Part shown: positions 1-8,539 of the stretch, piece by piece | Position numbering within the stretch: position 1 is the stretch's first letter | Layout: each line of letters begins with the position of its first letter | Assembly: GCF_900184265.1 (NCBI RefSeq) | Contig: NZ_FXXA01000002.1 | Location: 2,590,539-2,654,538 of the forward strand | Length of the DNA: 64,000 bases | Origin: Eggerthella timonensis | GTDB taxonomy: Bacteria > Actinomycetota > Coriobacteriia > Coriobacteriales > Eggerthellaceae | Reading direction: 5' to 3' | The notes under the pieces: model-generated | What the model was told of the DNA's origin: nothing | Databases searched by the model: none | The model's input: the letters and a program-made list of their open reading frames with translations, nothing else | Translations under genes and position numbers: made by a program

Positions 1-1905
1 CCAGGTGAGCATGATCTTGCACTGGTAGGGGTACTGGTTGATCGCGGACATGAGCGCCTGGCTGTCCGACTGCGGGGCGTTCGCGAACCAGGGCAGCTTC
101 GGCTTGGGGTCCTTCTCGCCGGCCGCCACGCGGTTCGCGTACTCGTCGGTCTTCTCCCACGCCCTGCTGCCGCGCGAGATCATCGCGGCGTTCTTCATGC
201 TCACGTCGGGCGCCCCCTCGACTGCGGCCAGGTCGTAGCGCACGCCCTTGCCGTCGGTCACCGGCCCGCCCGTGGGGAACGATCCGCCCCTCATCTGGTT
301 CGAGCCGATGAGCGCGCGCAGCACCTCGCGGCCGTTCGGCGTGTCGAAGCCGTTGACGCCGGCCGTGGACGCGGCGGCCGCGTTGACCGTGGCCTTCACG
401 CCGTGGGAGGCGTACTCCTTCGCCATCCGCTCGATCTCGGATGCGGGGATGCCGGTGATGTCGGCGTACTCCTCGATGGTGCGGCTGCCGATGGTGTCCT
501 GCATGCACGAGAATCCCGTGCGCACCTTGACGCCGTTCACCTCGCCCTCGAAGTCGATCACGCCGCGCTCGCACGCATCGTGCGCCGCGGGCTCGTTCGT
601 CGCCGCGTCGATGACCACGTAGTGCTGCACAGGCGTCGCGCCTGCGGCGACCTCTTCCTCGGGCACCTCGATGCCGGCGTCGGCCGCGCGCATGAGCTTG
701 CGGTAGTTCGGATGGCCCTCGTCGACGATCACGAGGTAGCTCGCGTTCGTGAAGGCGCCGTAGCCCGCCGCCTCCGCCGCCTTCTGCGTGGTGAACGACA
801 GCACGTCGGCGTTGTAGGTCTTGTCGCGCACCATGATCTGCGCGATGGCGGCGTACAGGGCGCCGTTGGTGGTGGGCTTGATGGGCACCCAGGTGATGCC
901 CGGCATCGTCGGCGTCACCGCGCCGCTTGCCAAGGTGGGATCGACCACGTCGATCTTGAGCTTGCCCGTGCGCAGCCTCTCCGTGACGTGCTTGCTGATG
1001 AACTGAAAGTTCGACCCGTTCCCGCCCGGGAACGCACCGCTCCAGAGGATGTACTCCGCTTCGTCGATGTCGACGCCGCAGCCGTTCTTAGCATTCGTGT
1101 AGAGCGAACTCGCTCCGCCGGCAGCGCCTCAACTGGAGTTGTGACTGAACGAGTTCAGCGTACCGAACGACTTGGCGAAGCGCGCGTTCAGCTGACGGCG
1201 ACCGTCGGCGCGCGTGTTCCACACGATGATCTGGTTCGACTTGGGACCCAGGTCGGGCTGCTCGGGGTTCATCGGCGTCTCGGGATCGTGCACCTGCTTG
1301 AACCCCTCGATCACCGTGTCCTCGCCGATGTCGGCGAACAGCTTGCCGCCCTCGCACACCTCTTTCATCAGCTGGTCCCAGCCGATGGGCTTCCACTTGC
1401 CCTCGCCGCGCTTGCCGGCGCGCTTGAGCGGCACCGTGATGCGCTCGGGCTGGCTGACGGCGTCGAGCGTGCCGTTGCCGCGCCCGCACACCGTGCCGCG
1501 CGTGACGTTGCCGCCGCCGTTCGCGTAGCTCATCGAGCGGTACGCGTCCTCGAGCGGCGCGCCGAACTCGAGCGGCGAGCTCGCGCACGCGGGGTTGTAC
1601 GGGTTGCCGCCCACGCCGAGCACGCTGCCCGTCTCGCGGTCGAGCTTGATGCGGTTGCCGCAGGCGCTGTAGCAGCCCACGCAGCCCGAGTAGCGCACGA
1701 TCACGTCCTCGTTGACGGACACCGCGCCCGTCTTGGGATCGACCGCGGCCTCGATGGGCTTGCCCGTCCGGGGCGCCGGGAACTCCGACTCCGCGGCCAC
1801 CGCCACGGACGGCAGGGCCCCCACGCCCGCGCCGGCGACCGACAGGGTGCCCAAGGCGCCGAGCGCCTCGACGAACGTCCTTCGATCCATGTTCGCTTGT
1901 CCCAT
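1..1905 (-). CDS. Sec-containing TtrA/PhsA-like molybdopterin oxidoreductase, catalytic subunit (partial)
   Basis: Exported bis-MGD molybdoenzyme of the DMSO reductase superfamily; the closest recalled relatives are tetrathionate/thiosulfate reductase catalytic chains. The start at 1905 has AGGAGGAGG just upstream. A twin-arginine signal (RRTFV, residues 8-12) is followed by an Fe-S motif Cys75-x2-Cys78-x3-Cys82 with Cys140. An in-frame TGA at 1131-1129 (codon 259) is followed by an uninterrupted same-frame stretch to the window edge (about 376 codons) that reads as protein (DEAEYILWSGAFPGGNGSNF). The TGA falls where this superfamily carries its molybdenum ligand (Cys, Sec or Ser). A hairpin GAGCG-AGTT-CGCTC lies 13 nt after it. 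With a full Sec apparatus in the window, Sec is the best reading; a nonsense mutation is the alternative. The C-terminus lies outside, the substrate is unknown, and a LuxR regulator is divergent. Confidence 0.82.
1102..1131 (-). promoter_or_regulatory. Candidate UGA/bSECIS of the TtrA-like reductase
   Basis: UGA at 1131-1129, then 13 nt, then a 5-bp stem GAGCG/CGCTC closing the loop AGTT (1115-1102 on the minus strand). Spacing is close to the fdhA element in this window (12 nt), but the loop lacks GGTCT, so this is weaker than the fdhA call. Confidence 0.5.
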
Positions 1906-2019
1906 ATCCTCCTCCTTGCTTTCTTCTCGTCTGATAGCACGACGGGAAAAGCGTACGGGGCGATCGTGCGCGGATCATCACCTGATCAAGGCGTTTTAGT
2001 GCTCCGCAACCGCGAAAAC

Positions 2020-2077
2020 CGTCTCACCTTAATCCGGTGAAATTTCGATAACCGCAGTTCGCAAGCGAGGTGAGACG
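2020..2077. promoter_or_regulatory. Divergent promoter region with 10-bp inverted repeat
   Basis: CGTCTCACCT (2020-2029) is repeated inverted as AGGTGAGACG (2068-2077) between the divergent TtrA-like gene and a LuxR gene. A TATACT box follows at 2112-2117, before the luxR start. The spacing suits looped operator half-sites for the adjacent regulator; that role is inferred. Confidence 0.4.
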
Positions 2078-2140
2078 TAACTATGACCGGCACGCCCCAC
2101 CGGTGGCACGCTATACTGGTACCCGTACGAGGGAGGGCGT

Positions 2141-3649
2141 ATGATCGATCATTTCCGACAGAACTTGACGAACCATTGGCGCGAGACCGTCGGTTTCGCG
2201 CTGCTTCTCGCGTGGGTGTACTGCACGCTGTTCGGCTGCGGCCTGGCCACCGTCGACGACACCATCGCGTGCGCGCCTTCGTCGTACGGTCTGGAGTACA
2301 TCTGGATGATGTGCGGGCTGTTCGAGGCGCTCGGGGCCGTCGCCGGCATCGCCGTCGCGCGCAAGCTGCCGCGCGCCGACGAGCTGCTGCAGGATCGGCG
2401 CGTGGCCGTCGCAGCAGCCGTCGGCGCCGCGACGGGATGCTTCTTCGTCTGGCTCGCCTGGTACGACCGCTCGCTGTTCGACCTATTCTACGTCATCGGG
2501 AGCGCGTTCACGGGCCTGGCCATCGTGCTGTACGGAGCGATTTGGAGCGCGCGGTTGCGCACGCTCAACGAAGCGCGGCTCGAGTTCGTCATCCCCTGCT
2601 CGTTCACCATCTCGTTTCTGCTGTACTTCGTGATCCTGCTGACCAAGGAGAGCGGGCTCGTCGTGCTGCTCCTCGTGGTGGCGATGGTGTTCGCATCCGT
2701 GCGGTTCGCGCGCTGCGAGGCCGCCGTTCCCCAGCCCGCCCCGTGCGACAAGGAGCCGATGCCGGGCAACCCGGGCGTGCGCTCGTTCGCCATCCTCGCC
2801 TTCGCCTCGTGGGTGCAGATCGCGTTCTTCCGCGTGCTGTCCACGCCCGCGATGTCGGGCAACCGGTTCACCCACTACCTCATCCCGTTCTCGTTCGCCT
2901 GCGTGCTGTCGCTGGCCATGCTGCTGCTGTGCATCCGCATGTCGCGCTACCTGAACGTGTCGCTGGCCTACCGCTGGAGCCTGCCGCTGTTCATGCTGAG
3001 CTACGTGCCCGTCGTCATCGACTACGGCAACGCCAACCTGCGCATCCTGGCCTACGCCATCAACTTCCTCGGCATGTTCGGCGTGCAGTTCGGGTGCTGG
3101 ATCGGCGCGTGCAAGTTCCTGCGCCGAAGCGGCTGCGGAACGATCGCGCTCGTGAGCCGCTACGCGCTCGGCGAGGGCGCGGGCATCTTCGTCGGCAGCC
3201 TCATCGGGCTCGCCGCGGTGCGGATGCTCGACTCCCAGGGCATCATGACCATGTCGTTCGTGCTCATGTCGCTCGTGATCTTCGTGGCGATGGCCACGGG
3301 GTTCAACCCCAGCTGGGTGTTCCAGCGCGGCCCGTCGCCGCGCAGGCGGCCCGCCGGGACGTCCGAGGAGGACGCGAACCCGTGCGCCGACCTCGAGGCC
3401 ATCTTCCAAGGCGAGGCGACCGCCCTCCAAAGCCGCTTCGGGCTGACCGAGCGCGAGACCGACGTGGCCGCGCTGCTGCTGGCGGGCCGCAGCCGCCCGT
3501 TCATCCGCGACGAGCTGACGGTGTCCATCAACACGGTGAGCTCGCACGTGCGCAGCATCTTCTCGAAGTGCGGCGTGCACTCGCAGCAGGAGCTCATCGA
3601 CCTCGCCCGCAACGGCGCGGCCCCCAAGCCCGCCCCGGAAGCCGAGTGA
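2141..3649 (+). CDS. Membrane-embedded LuxR-family transcriptional regulator
   Basis: 502 aa. The N-terminal 390 residues are a series of hydrophobic segments, probably about 12 membrane helices (first near residues 17-35), and the last 75 residues are a LuxR/GerE helix-turn-helix (LTERETDVAALLLAGRSRPF, then NTVSSHVRSIFSKCGVHSQQ). This architecture is typical of the many membrane LuxR regulators of Eggerthellaceae, which often sit beside the reductase they control. Start chosen for GAGGGAGG upstream. It is divergent from the Sec molybdoenzyme and convergent with the next luxR (stops 1 nt apart). The membrane part may sense a substrate, but no ligand can be inferred. Confidence 0.88.
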   Translation: MIDHFRQNLTNHWRETVGFALLLAWVYCTLFGCGLATVDDTIACAPSSYGLEYIWMMCGLFEALGAVAGIAVARKLPRADELLQDRRVAVAAAVGAATGCFFVWLAWYDRSLFDLFYVIGSAFTGLAIVLYGAIWSARLRTLNEARLEFVIPCSFTISFLLYFVILLTKESGLVVLLLVVAMVFASVRFARCEAAVPQPAPCDKEPMPGNPGVRSFAILAFASWVQIAFFRVLSTPAMSGNRFTHYLIPFSFACVLSLAMLLLCIRMSRYLNVSLAYRWSLPLFMLSYVPVVIDYGNANLRILAYAINFLGMFGVQFGCWIGACKFLRRSGCGTIALVSRYALGEGAGIFVGSLIGLAAVRMLDSQGIMTMSFVLMSLVIFVAMATGFNPSWVFQRGPSPRRRPAGTSEEDANPCADLEAIFQGEATALQSRFGLTERETDVAALLLAGRSRPFIRDELTVSINTVSSHVRSIFSKCGVHSQQELIDLARNGAAPKPAPEAE

Positions 3650-3650
3650 G

Positions 3651-5114
3651 CTACCCCCGATCGAGGGGGACGCGATCGAGGAGGTCGAGCAGCTCCTGCT
3701 TCGAGTGGATCCTCAGCTTCCGGTAGATGCTCTTGCTGTGCGAGCGGACGGTGTTCTCCGATATGAACAGCTGCTTGGCGATGCTGGGGACGTCCCTGCC
3801 CCTTGCCAGCACCAGGAGGATGTCGCGCTCGCGCTTCGTGAGCCCCGCTTCCTCCGCCAGCACCGCGCAGCGCTGGGCGACCTCGTCGACCACCGCGGGC
3901 GCCGCCGTCGCGGCAACACCTTCCGCGGCACCTGCGGCACCATGCTCGTCCTGGCCCCTCTTGCGCGCCTGGATCGCCGCGTAGGACATCGCCAGGATGT
4001 AGAACACCACGAGCACGATGACGGGCAAGGTGGCCGCGCCGAAGCTTCGCGGGTAGTACACCCACGCGCCCAGCGCCGTCGCACCGGCGAACACGAAGTA
4101 GGTGGCGCCCGCGAACGCGCCGTACACGTAGGGAGACCACAGCCCGTGGCGCTGCGCGATGGTGACGCTCGTCGACATCATGAACACCGCGACGAACGAG
4201 AACAGCACGTACGCCAGGGTGGCCACGGGAAGGGCGAGCGCGTCCCCCGCAATCGAAAGCGCCAGCAGCGCCGTCACGATGACGGGGAAGAACATGCGGT
4301 ACAGCCCCAGTATGCTCAGCTTCCTGAAGACGGACCGCTTCCCGCCGGGCACGTACCAGGCCGCGTACAGGACGAGAGAGGCGGCGATGATGCACCCGCT
4401 GGCGACGAGGTTGATCGTGTCGGAATTCTCGATCCCGTCGAGCGTGATGGTCCTCGTCAGGGCGACCGCGAACGCGATGGCGCACACGCAGATCAGCGGG
4501 CTGCCGACCTCCTTCGCCAAATCGCGCAGCCCGGCTTTGCGACCGCCTTGCCGCTCGGCATCGCCAGGCGCGGGCGTCGGCGCGCGCAGGGCCATCAGGC
4601 TAAGCGCGACCGCCGCGGCGACGAGCGCGGGGAACGCGGTCCAGAGGCGCCCGCCGAGGACCGCGGACAGGAGCAGGTACTCCGCCGAGCCCATGGCCAG
4701 CGAGAGCAGCAGGGTCTTGGTCATCTCGTCGAACGAGAGCCGCGAGAGCACGTGCTGCCACGCAAGCGAGAACAGGCCGTAGCCGATGCCGACGAGGACG
4801 GAGGACGTGCCCGCAACGAGCGCTCTGTCGAGCGCGCCCGATCCGGCGAGCAACAGGGCGTAGCCGCCGCCCACGAAAGCGCCCGCCAGCAACGCGACCG
4901 CGGCGAGAAAGCGTGCCGAGGGCATGCTGCGCTTCAGGAGAACCGCGCCCAGCGTGAGTCCGAGCGCGATCGACAGGGGGATGGACCAGCACTTCAGTAT
5001 CTCCGACAGCCCCAGCTGCGTCAGCGCGCCGAGCGGCAGCCCGCCCCAGATGGTGAGCACCCCGACGAGCAGAACCGAGGACAAGCCGAGACACCTGACC
5101 GCACGATCCTTCAC
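3651..5114 (-). CDS. Membrane-embedded LuxR-family transcriptional regulator
   Basis: 487 aa, same plan as the neighbour: about 12 hydrophobic segments up to roughly residue 385, a charged alanine-rich linker, then a C-terminal LuxR HTH (LTKRERDILLVLARGRDVPS; NTVRSHSKSIYRKLRIHSKQ). The two membrane parts are clearly different, so this is not a recent tandem duplicate. It is divergent from the flavoprotein gene at 5419 across a 304-bp region full of inverted repeats, which makes that gene its likely target. Confidence 0.88.
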   Translation of the reverse strand: MKDRAVRCLGLSSVLLVGVLTIWGGLPLGALTQLGLSEILKCWSIPLSIALGLTLGAVLLKRSMPSARFLAAVALLAGAFVGGGYALLLAGSGALDRALVAGTSSVLVGIGYGLFSLAWQHVLSRLSFDEMTKTLLLSLAMGSAEYLLLSAVLGGRLWTAFPALVAAAVALSLMALRAPTPAPGDAERQGGRKAGLRDLAKEVGSPLICVCAIAFAVALTRTITLDGIENSDTINLVASGCIIAASLVLYAAWYVPGGKRSVFRKLSILGLYRMFFPVIVTALLALSIAGDALALPVATLAYVLFSFVAVFMMSTSVTIAQRHGLWSPYVYGAFAGATYFVFAGATALGAWVYYPRSFGAATLPVIVLVVFYILAMSYAAIQARKRGQDEHGAAGAAEGVAATAAPAVVDEVAQRCAVLAEEAGLTKRERDILLVLARGRDVPSIAKQLFISENTVRSHSKSIYRKLRIHSKQELLDLLDRVPLDRG

Positions 5115-5203
5115 GCTACCCCCTCTGCCCCTTCGCGTATCCCTTGCAGGCCCTCGGCGCCGACCGCGCGCGGGGCCCCTCCCCGCATGCTTTTTCCTTC
5201 CGG

Positions 5204-5303
5204 TGCCACATTGTAGCGCCTCTTCGCGAAATCGCCCGCGCCATGTGGCAAATCAGGGCGCGGCATCCCCTATTTCACATGGCGTATGTGAGGCGATTTC
5301 GCG
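5204..5303. promoter_or_regulatory. Nested inverted repeats between luxR and flavoprotein gene
   Basis: The 304-bp gap 5115-5418 holds no gene. It contains a perfect 12-bp inverted repeat, CGCGAAATCGCC (5225-5236) and GGCGATTTCGCG (5292-5303). Inside lies TCACAT-ggcgt-ATGTGA (5275-5291), and TGCCACAT near 5204 is matched inverted by ATGTGGCA (5243-5250). The symmetry suggests several operator half-sites for the adjacent LuxR regulator. Confidence 0.5.
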
Positions 5304-5418
5304 TCCCGTCGCCTAGCCTGTACCTGTCGCCAGGGGCGATGGACGACGTCTTCCGGCCGTCGCGGCTATGCGGCGGAAGCGGAGGAGACGTTTTCCGACT
5401 GCAACCGAAGGAGGATAT

Positions 5419-7641
5419 ATGGGAACCGAAGTATCAAGGCGAAGCTTTCTTGCGGGCCTCGGAGCGGCGGGCATCGCCGTCGCGGGAGCCGGGCTGGCCG
5501 GCTGCGCGCCGAGCGCGGGAACCGGGGCCAAGACGGCGGGCGAGGCTGGCGCGGGGGCCGGCGCATCGGAGGGCGCCGAGCTCATCTCGGCCGCGTACCT
5601 CAACCCGCAGGATTACGACTACCGGCAGAACACGACCGACTTCTCGACGCTCTTCTCGCCCGTGAAGATCGGCTCCATGGAATCGAGCCACCGCATGATC
5701 AAGTCGGCCGCCGGATCGGCGACGTACCTGGGCGGGCTCACCGACGAGTTCTTCCAGTACTACGTGAACCTGGCGAAGGGCGGCGTCGAGATCATCTGGA
5801 TCGAAGGCGAGCTCGTGTCGCTGATCACCGGGGAGACCGCGGCGCCCAACGCGGAGGAGTTCTGCAAGCGCCTCGTCGACGAATGCGCCCGGTACGGCGC
5901 CTCGCTCGGCCTGCAATGGGCCCAGTTCGCGCCCGACGTGGCCGAGCTCTCCGTCGATGAGATCCTCGCCTTCGAGGACGTCGCCGTGAACCTCGCGACA
6001 ACCATCCAGGGCATGGGCTTCAAGGCGCTCGAGATCAACGCGGCCGGCTTCAACATCGGCGAGCACTTCCTCTCGCGCTTCCACAACACGCGCACGGACC
6101 GCTACGGCACCGGCAGCCTCGAGGACCGCGCCCGCTTCGCCACCGAATGCATCGAGAAGATCAAGCAAGCGTGCGGCGACGACTTCGTCGTGCAGATGCT
6201 CATCGACTGCGTCGAGGAGAACGACAACCTCACCAACAACGCGACGCTCATGGACCTCGACAACACCTTGACCGCGCCGAGCAACCTCGTCATCACCATC
6301 GAGGAGGGCATCGAGTTCGCGAAGCTCTTCGAGGCCGCCGGCTGCGACTCCATGCACCTGCGCCTCGGGCCGCTGGGCAACCACCCCTGCCAGTTCGCAA
6401 GCGACCTCTACTTCATCCTGTACGGCATCGAGGGCGCCACGGGCTACGGCACGCAATGGGATTTCAGCCGTCATTTCCAAGGATCGCTCATCGCCGACCA
6501 CAGCGGCGCGGGCATGCTCATCGACGTCGTCGCGCGCTACAAGGAAGCCGTCTCCATCCCCTGCGGCGCCGTCACGTACATGGACCCGGCGCACGCCCCC
6601 GACTTCTTCGAACAGGCGCTCGCCGACGGCAAGGTCGACTTCTTCATGATGACCCGCCCCTTGACCGTGGACAACGAGTACGTCGCCAAGCTTCGCGACG
6701 GGCGTGCCGACGAGATCGCCCCCTGCACGCGCTGCTTGCACTGCCATATCGGCAGCAACCAGCTGAACCGCGCGATGGGCTACTGCCGCGTGAACGCCCT
6801 CACTCAGCGCGTCATGACCGACAACGGGCCGGCCTCCTACGAGCTCGAGCCCGCGTCCTCGCCCAAAAAGGTCATGGTGGTCGGCGGCGGCCCCGCCGGC
6901 ATGGAGGCGGCGCGCATCGCCGCGGCCCGCGGGCACGAGGTGTCGCTCTACGAGAAGGGCAGCACGCTGGGAGGCCTCCTGTCGTTCGCGAGCATGGTGA
7001 AGGGGCCCCACGAAAACCTCGACGACCTCGCCGCCTACCTCAAGCGCCAGCTCGAGGTCACGGGCGTGCGGGTGACCACCGGCAAGGAGATCGACCAGGC
7101 GTTCATCGAGTCCGAGGCTCCCGACGCCGTCATCTTGGCGGTAGGCGGGACGCGCGACAAAGCCGACATCGCCGGAGACGTGCCCATCGTCGACTTCGAC
7201 TCGTTCATGACGGCCGACCTGGGCGACAACGTCGTAGTGTACGGTTCGAACGCCCAGGCCTTCGACTGCGCGCTGTGGCTGACCGTGCGCAAGAAGCGCG
7301 TCACCATCGTCACGCCCCACGCCAACGCGGACCTCGACATGCAGCAATCGCAGCACGCCATGCGCTTCATGACCACGGCGCTGTACTCCCTGGGCGTGAA
7401 GGTGTGGCCGAGCGCCTCGATCAAGGAGGCCAAGGACGGCAAGGCGATCATCGCAACCGAGGTGGGGACCGAGGTGACCGTCGACTGCGACGCGATCGTC
7501 GACGGCGCCGAGATGGTGCCGAACACATCGTTGCTCGATGGGCTGTCGGTTGCGGAAACCTACGCGATCGGCGACTGCGACGCACCGTTCAACATCGCGC
7601 TCGCCATCCGCGCCGGCAACGACGTCGGCCGCGCCATCTGA
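5419..7641 (+). CDS. Secreted old-yellow-enzyme-type FAD/FMN/[4Fe-4S] oxidoreductase
   Basis: 740 aa, related to 2,4-dienoyl-CoA reductase/NADH:flavin oxidoreductases. The start at 5419 has AAGGAGG upstream. A twin-arginine signal (RRSFL, residues 7-11) ends in a lipobox-like LAGC (Cys29), suggesting an exported lipoprotein. Residues 60-430 match an FMN-binding TIM barrel. Cys436, Cys439, Cys442 and Cys456 form the Fe-S motif, slightly tighter than the usual CxxCxxxC. From about residue 484, KKVMVVGGGPAGMEAA starts an FAD/NAD(P)-type Rossmann domain. Export is odd for an enzyme family that usually takes electrons from cytoplasmic NAD(P)H, so a membrane electron donor is plausible. Substrate unknown; such enzymes often reduce enoates. 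Confidence 0.85.
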   Translation: MGTEVSRRSFLAGLGAAGIAVAGAGLAGCAPSAGTGAKTAGEAGAGAGASEGAELISAAYLNPQDYDYRQNTTDFSTLFSPVKIGSMESSHRMIKSAAGSATYLGGLTDEFFQYYVNLAKGGVEIIWIEGELVSLITGETAAPNAEEFCKRLVDECARYGASLGLQWAQFAPDVAELSVDEILAFEDVAVNLATTIQGMGFKALEINAAGFNIGEHFLSRFHNTRTDRYGTGSLEDRARFATECIEKIKQACGDDFVVQMLIDCVEENDNLTNNATLMDLDNTLTAPSNLVITIEEGIEFAKLFEAAGCDSMHLRLGPLGNHPCQFASDLYFILYGIEGATGYGTQWDFSRHFQGSLIADHSGAGMLIDVVARYKEAVSIPCGAVTYMDPAHAPDFFEQALADGKVDFFMMTRPLTVDNEYVAKLRDGRADEIAPCTRCLHCHIGSNQLNRAMGYCRVNALTQRVMTDNGPASYELEPASSPKKVMVVGGGPAGMEAARIAAARGHEVSLYEKGSTLGGLLSFASMVKGPHENLDDLAAYLKRQLEVTGVRVTTGKEIDQAFIESEAPDAVILAVGGTRDKADIAGDVPIVDFDSFMTADLGDNVVVYGSNAQAFDCALWLTVRKKRVTIVTPHANADLDMQQSQHAMRFMTTALYSLGVKVWPSASIKEAKDGKAIIATEVGTEVTVDCDAIVDGAEMVPNTSLLDGLSVAETYAIGDCDAPFNIALAIRAGNDVGRAI

Positions 7642-7688
7642 GCACGCGTTCCCCGCTTCGTGCCGCGTTGATTGCGGCCCCTCCCCTG

Positions 7689-7716
7689 CCCGCCGACGAA
7701 CCCTCCCGTCGGCGGG
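7689..7716 (+). terminator. Hairpin downstream of the flavoprotein gene
   Basis: CCCGCCGACG (7689-7698) pairs perfectly with CGTCGGCGGG (7707-7716) across an 8-nt loop, 48 nt after the stop codon. The T-tract is poor, so a terminator or 3' stabilising hairpin is inferred. Confidence 0.5.
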
Positions 7717-7989
7717 CGCATTTGCGTCCCGCGCGCTTGCGTGCACGGCTCTTCACGCAATGTTGCGTTTTTCAATCTGCATCGACGTGCGCCGAGAAAG
7801 GGCGCTATGCAACACCCGGCTATCGGGACGCTCCTCGTCCCGCCAACCCCCAACGCGACTCCGGTCGCATCGTTCGCGGAGGCACCCTCATGTCCCGACC
7901 CGCCGTCAGAGGGCATGGCCGATGAAAATCGATCGTAGCGGGCCGGCACATCAGCCCCGCAGACGACGGACGATCGGCTGCAGAGCTGC

Positions 7990-8197
7990 TACGGTAACGG
8001 ATTCGGAATTTTTCTTCGATATTTTACCGAAGCTCGGGGCCTCGCGCCCGGAGCGCGCCTTAGGCCGCCCCGATTCCGGCTTTTCCCACCGCGCGGGGCG
8101 GTTTTCGGGCGGTTTCCCCGCTTTCGAAGGGGGTTTCGGAGCCTTGATTGTCTGATACGGTAAAATATCGAAAAATTCCTCCGGTTTTATTACCGTA
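7990..8197. repeat. 208-bp intergenic element with imperfect terminal inverted repeats
   Basis: Outer arms TACGGTAA (7990-7997) and TTACCGTA (8190-8197) enclose a longer AT-rich inverted repeat (8005-8029 against 8158-8179): 22 of 22 bases match apart from a 3-nt insertion in the left arm. The middle is GC-rich and has no convincing reading frame. The arms' composition differs sharply from the surroundings, which fits a MITE-like or structured mobile remnant. The rest of the gap 7717-8205 shows nothing I can identify. Confidence 0.6.
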
Positions 8198-8205
8198 TTC
8201 GCACC

Positions 8206-8477
8206 ATGCAAGTTGGGCACAACCCTAGCAACGGCAGAACGGCCAAGCACGCCTTCGCCATCACGAACCGCAACGGGAACGAGTACCGATCCAAGCGCTA
8301 GGGAAGCGTCTGGGACTGCGGTCGGTGCTATCCGGCCGAGGTCTACGAGCAACGCACCAACGCGCCGAGCTCATGGGGCAGGAGGCGCTCTCGGGCGCGC
8401 TCGGCGATGCGGCCGAGAACATCGATTGCACCATCATCAATGTCGAGTTCATGCCGGAAGACTGCAGACCGCGGTAA
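8206..8477 (+). pseudogene. Decayed small gene of unknown function
   Basis: An ATG at 8206 opens a 31-codon frame (HAFAITNRNGNEYRSKR) ended by TAG at 8299-8301. Same-frame sequence after the stop still looks like protein (VWDCGRCYPAEVYEQRTN). The signal then shifts by one frame to ELMGQEALSGALGDAAENID and INVEFMPEDCRPR, ending at TAA 8475-8477. One stop plus one frameshift suggests a broken gene of roughly 90 residues. I do not recognise the family. The inverted-repeat element ends 8 nt before the start, so insertion may have separated it from its promoter. Confidence 0.4.
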
Positions 8478-8480
8478 ACG

Positions 8481-8507
8481 ACGGGGCCCGACATCGTCGG
8501 GCCCCGT
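8481..8507 (-). terminator. Strong hairpin at the end of the pyr operon
   Basis: Perfect 12-bp stem ACGGGGCCCGAC/GTCGGGCCCCGT with loop ATC, 33 nt beyond the pyrC stop. It is also just after the decayed gene on the other strand, so it could serve both directions. Only short T stretches flank it. Confidence 0.6.
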
Positions 8508-8539
8508 TGGCGCATGCCGTCGTCAAGCTCGCGAAGCGT

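Noticed and set aside
1129-1905. A complete 258-residue protein ending at TGA 1131
   Set aside because: Molybdoenzyme sequence continues in frame after the TGA, so this is only the N-terminal part.
7951-8352. 133-codon minus-strand frame across the inverted-repeat element
   Set aside because: Crosses non-coding arms, shows no domain and no RBS.
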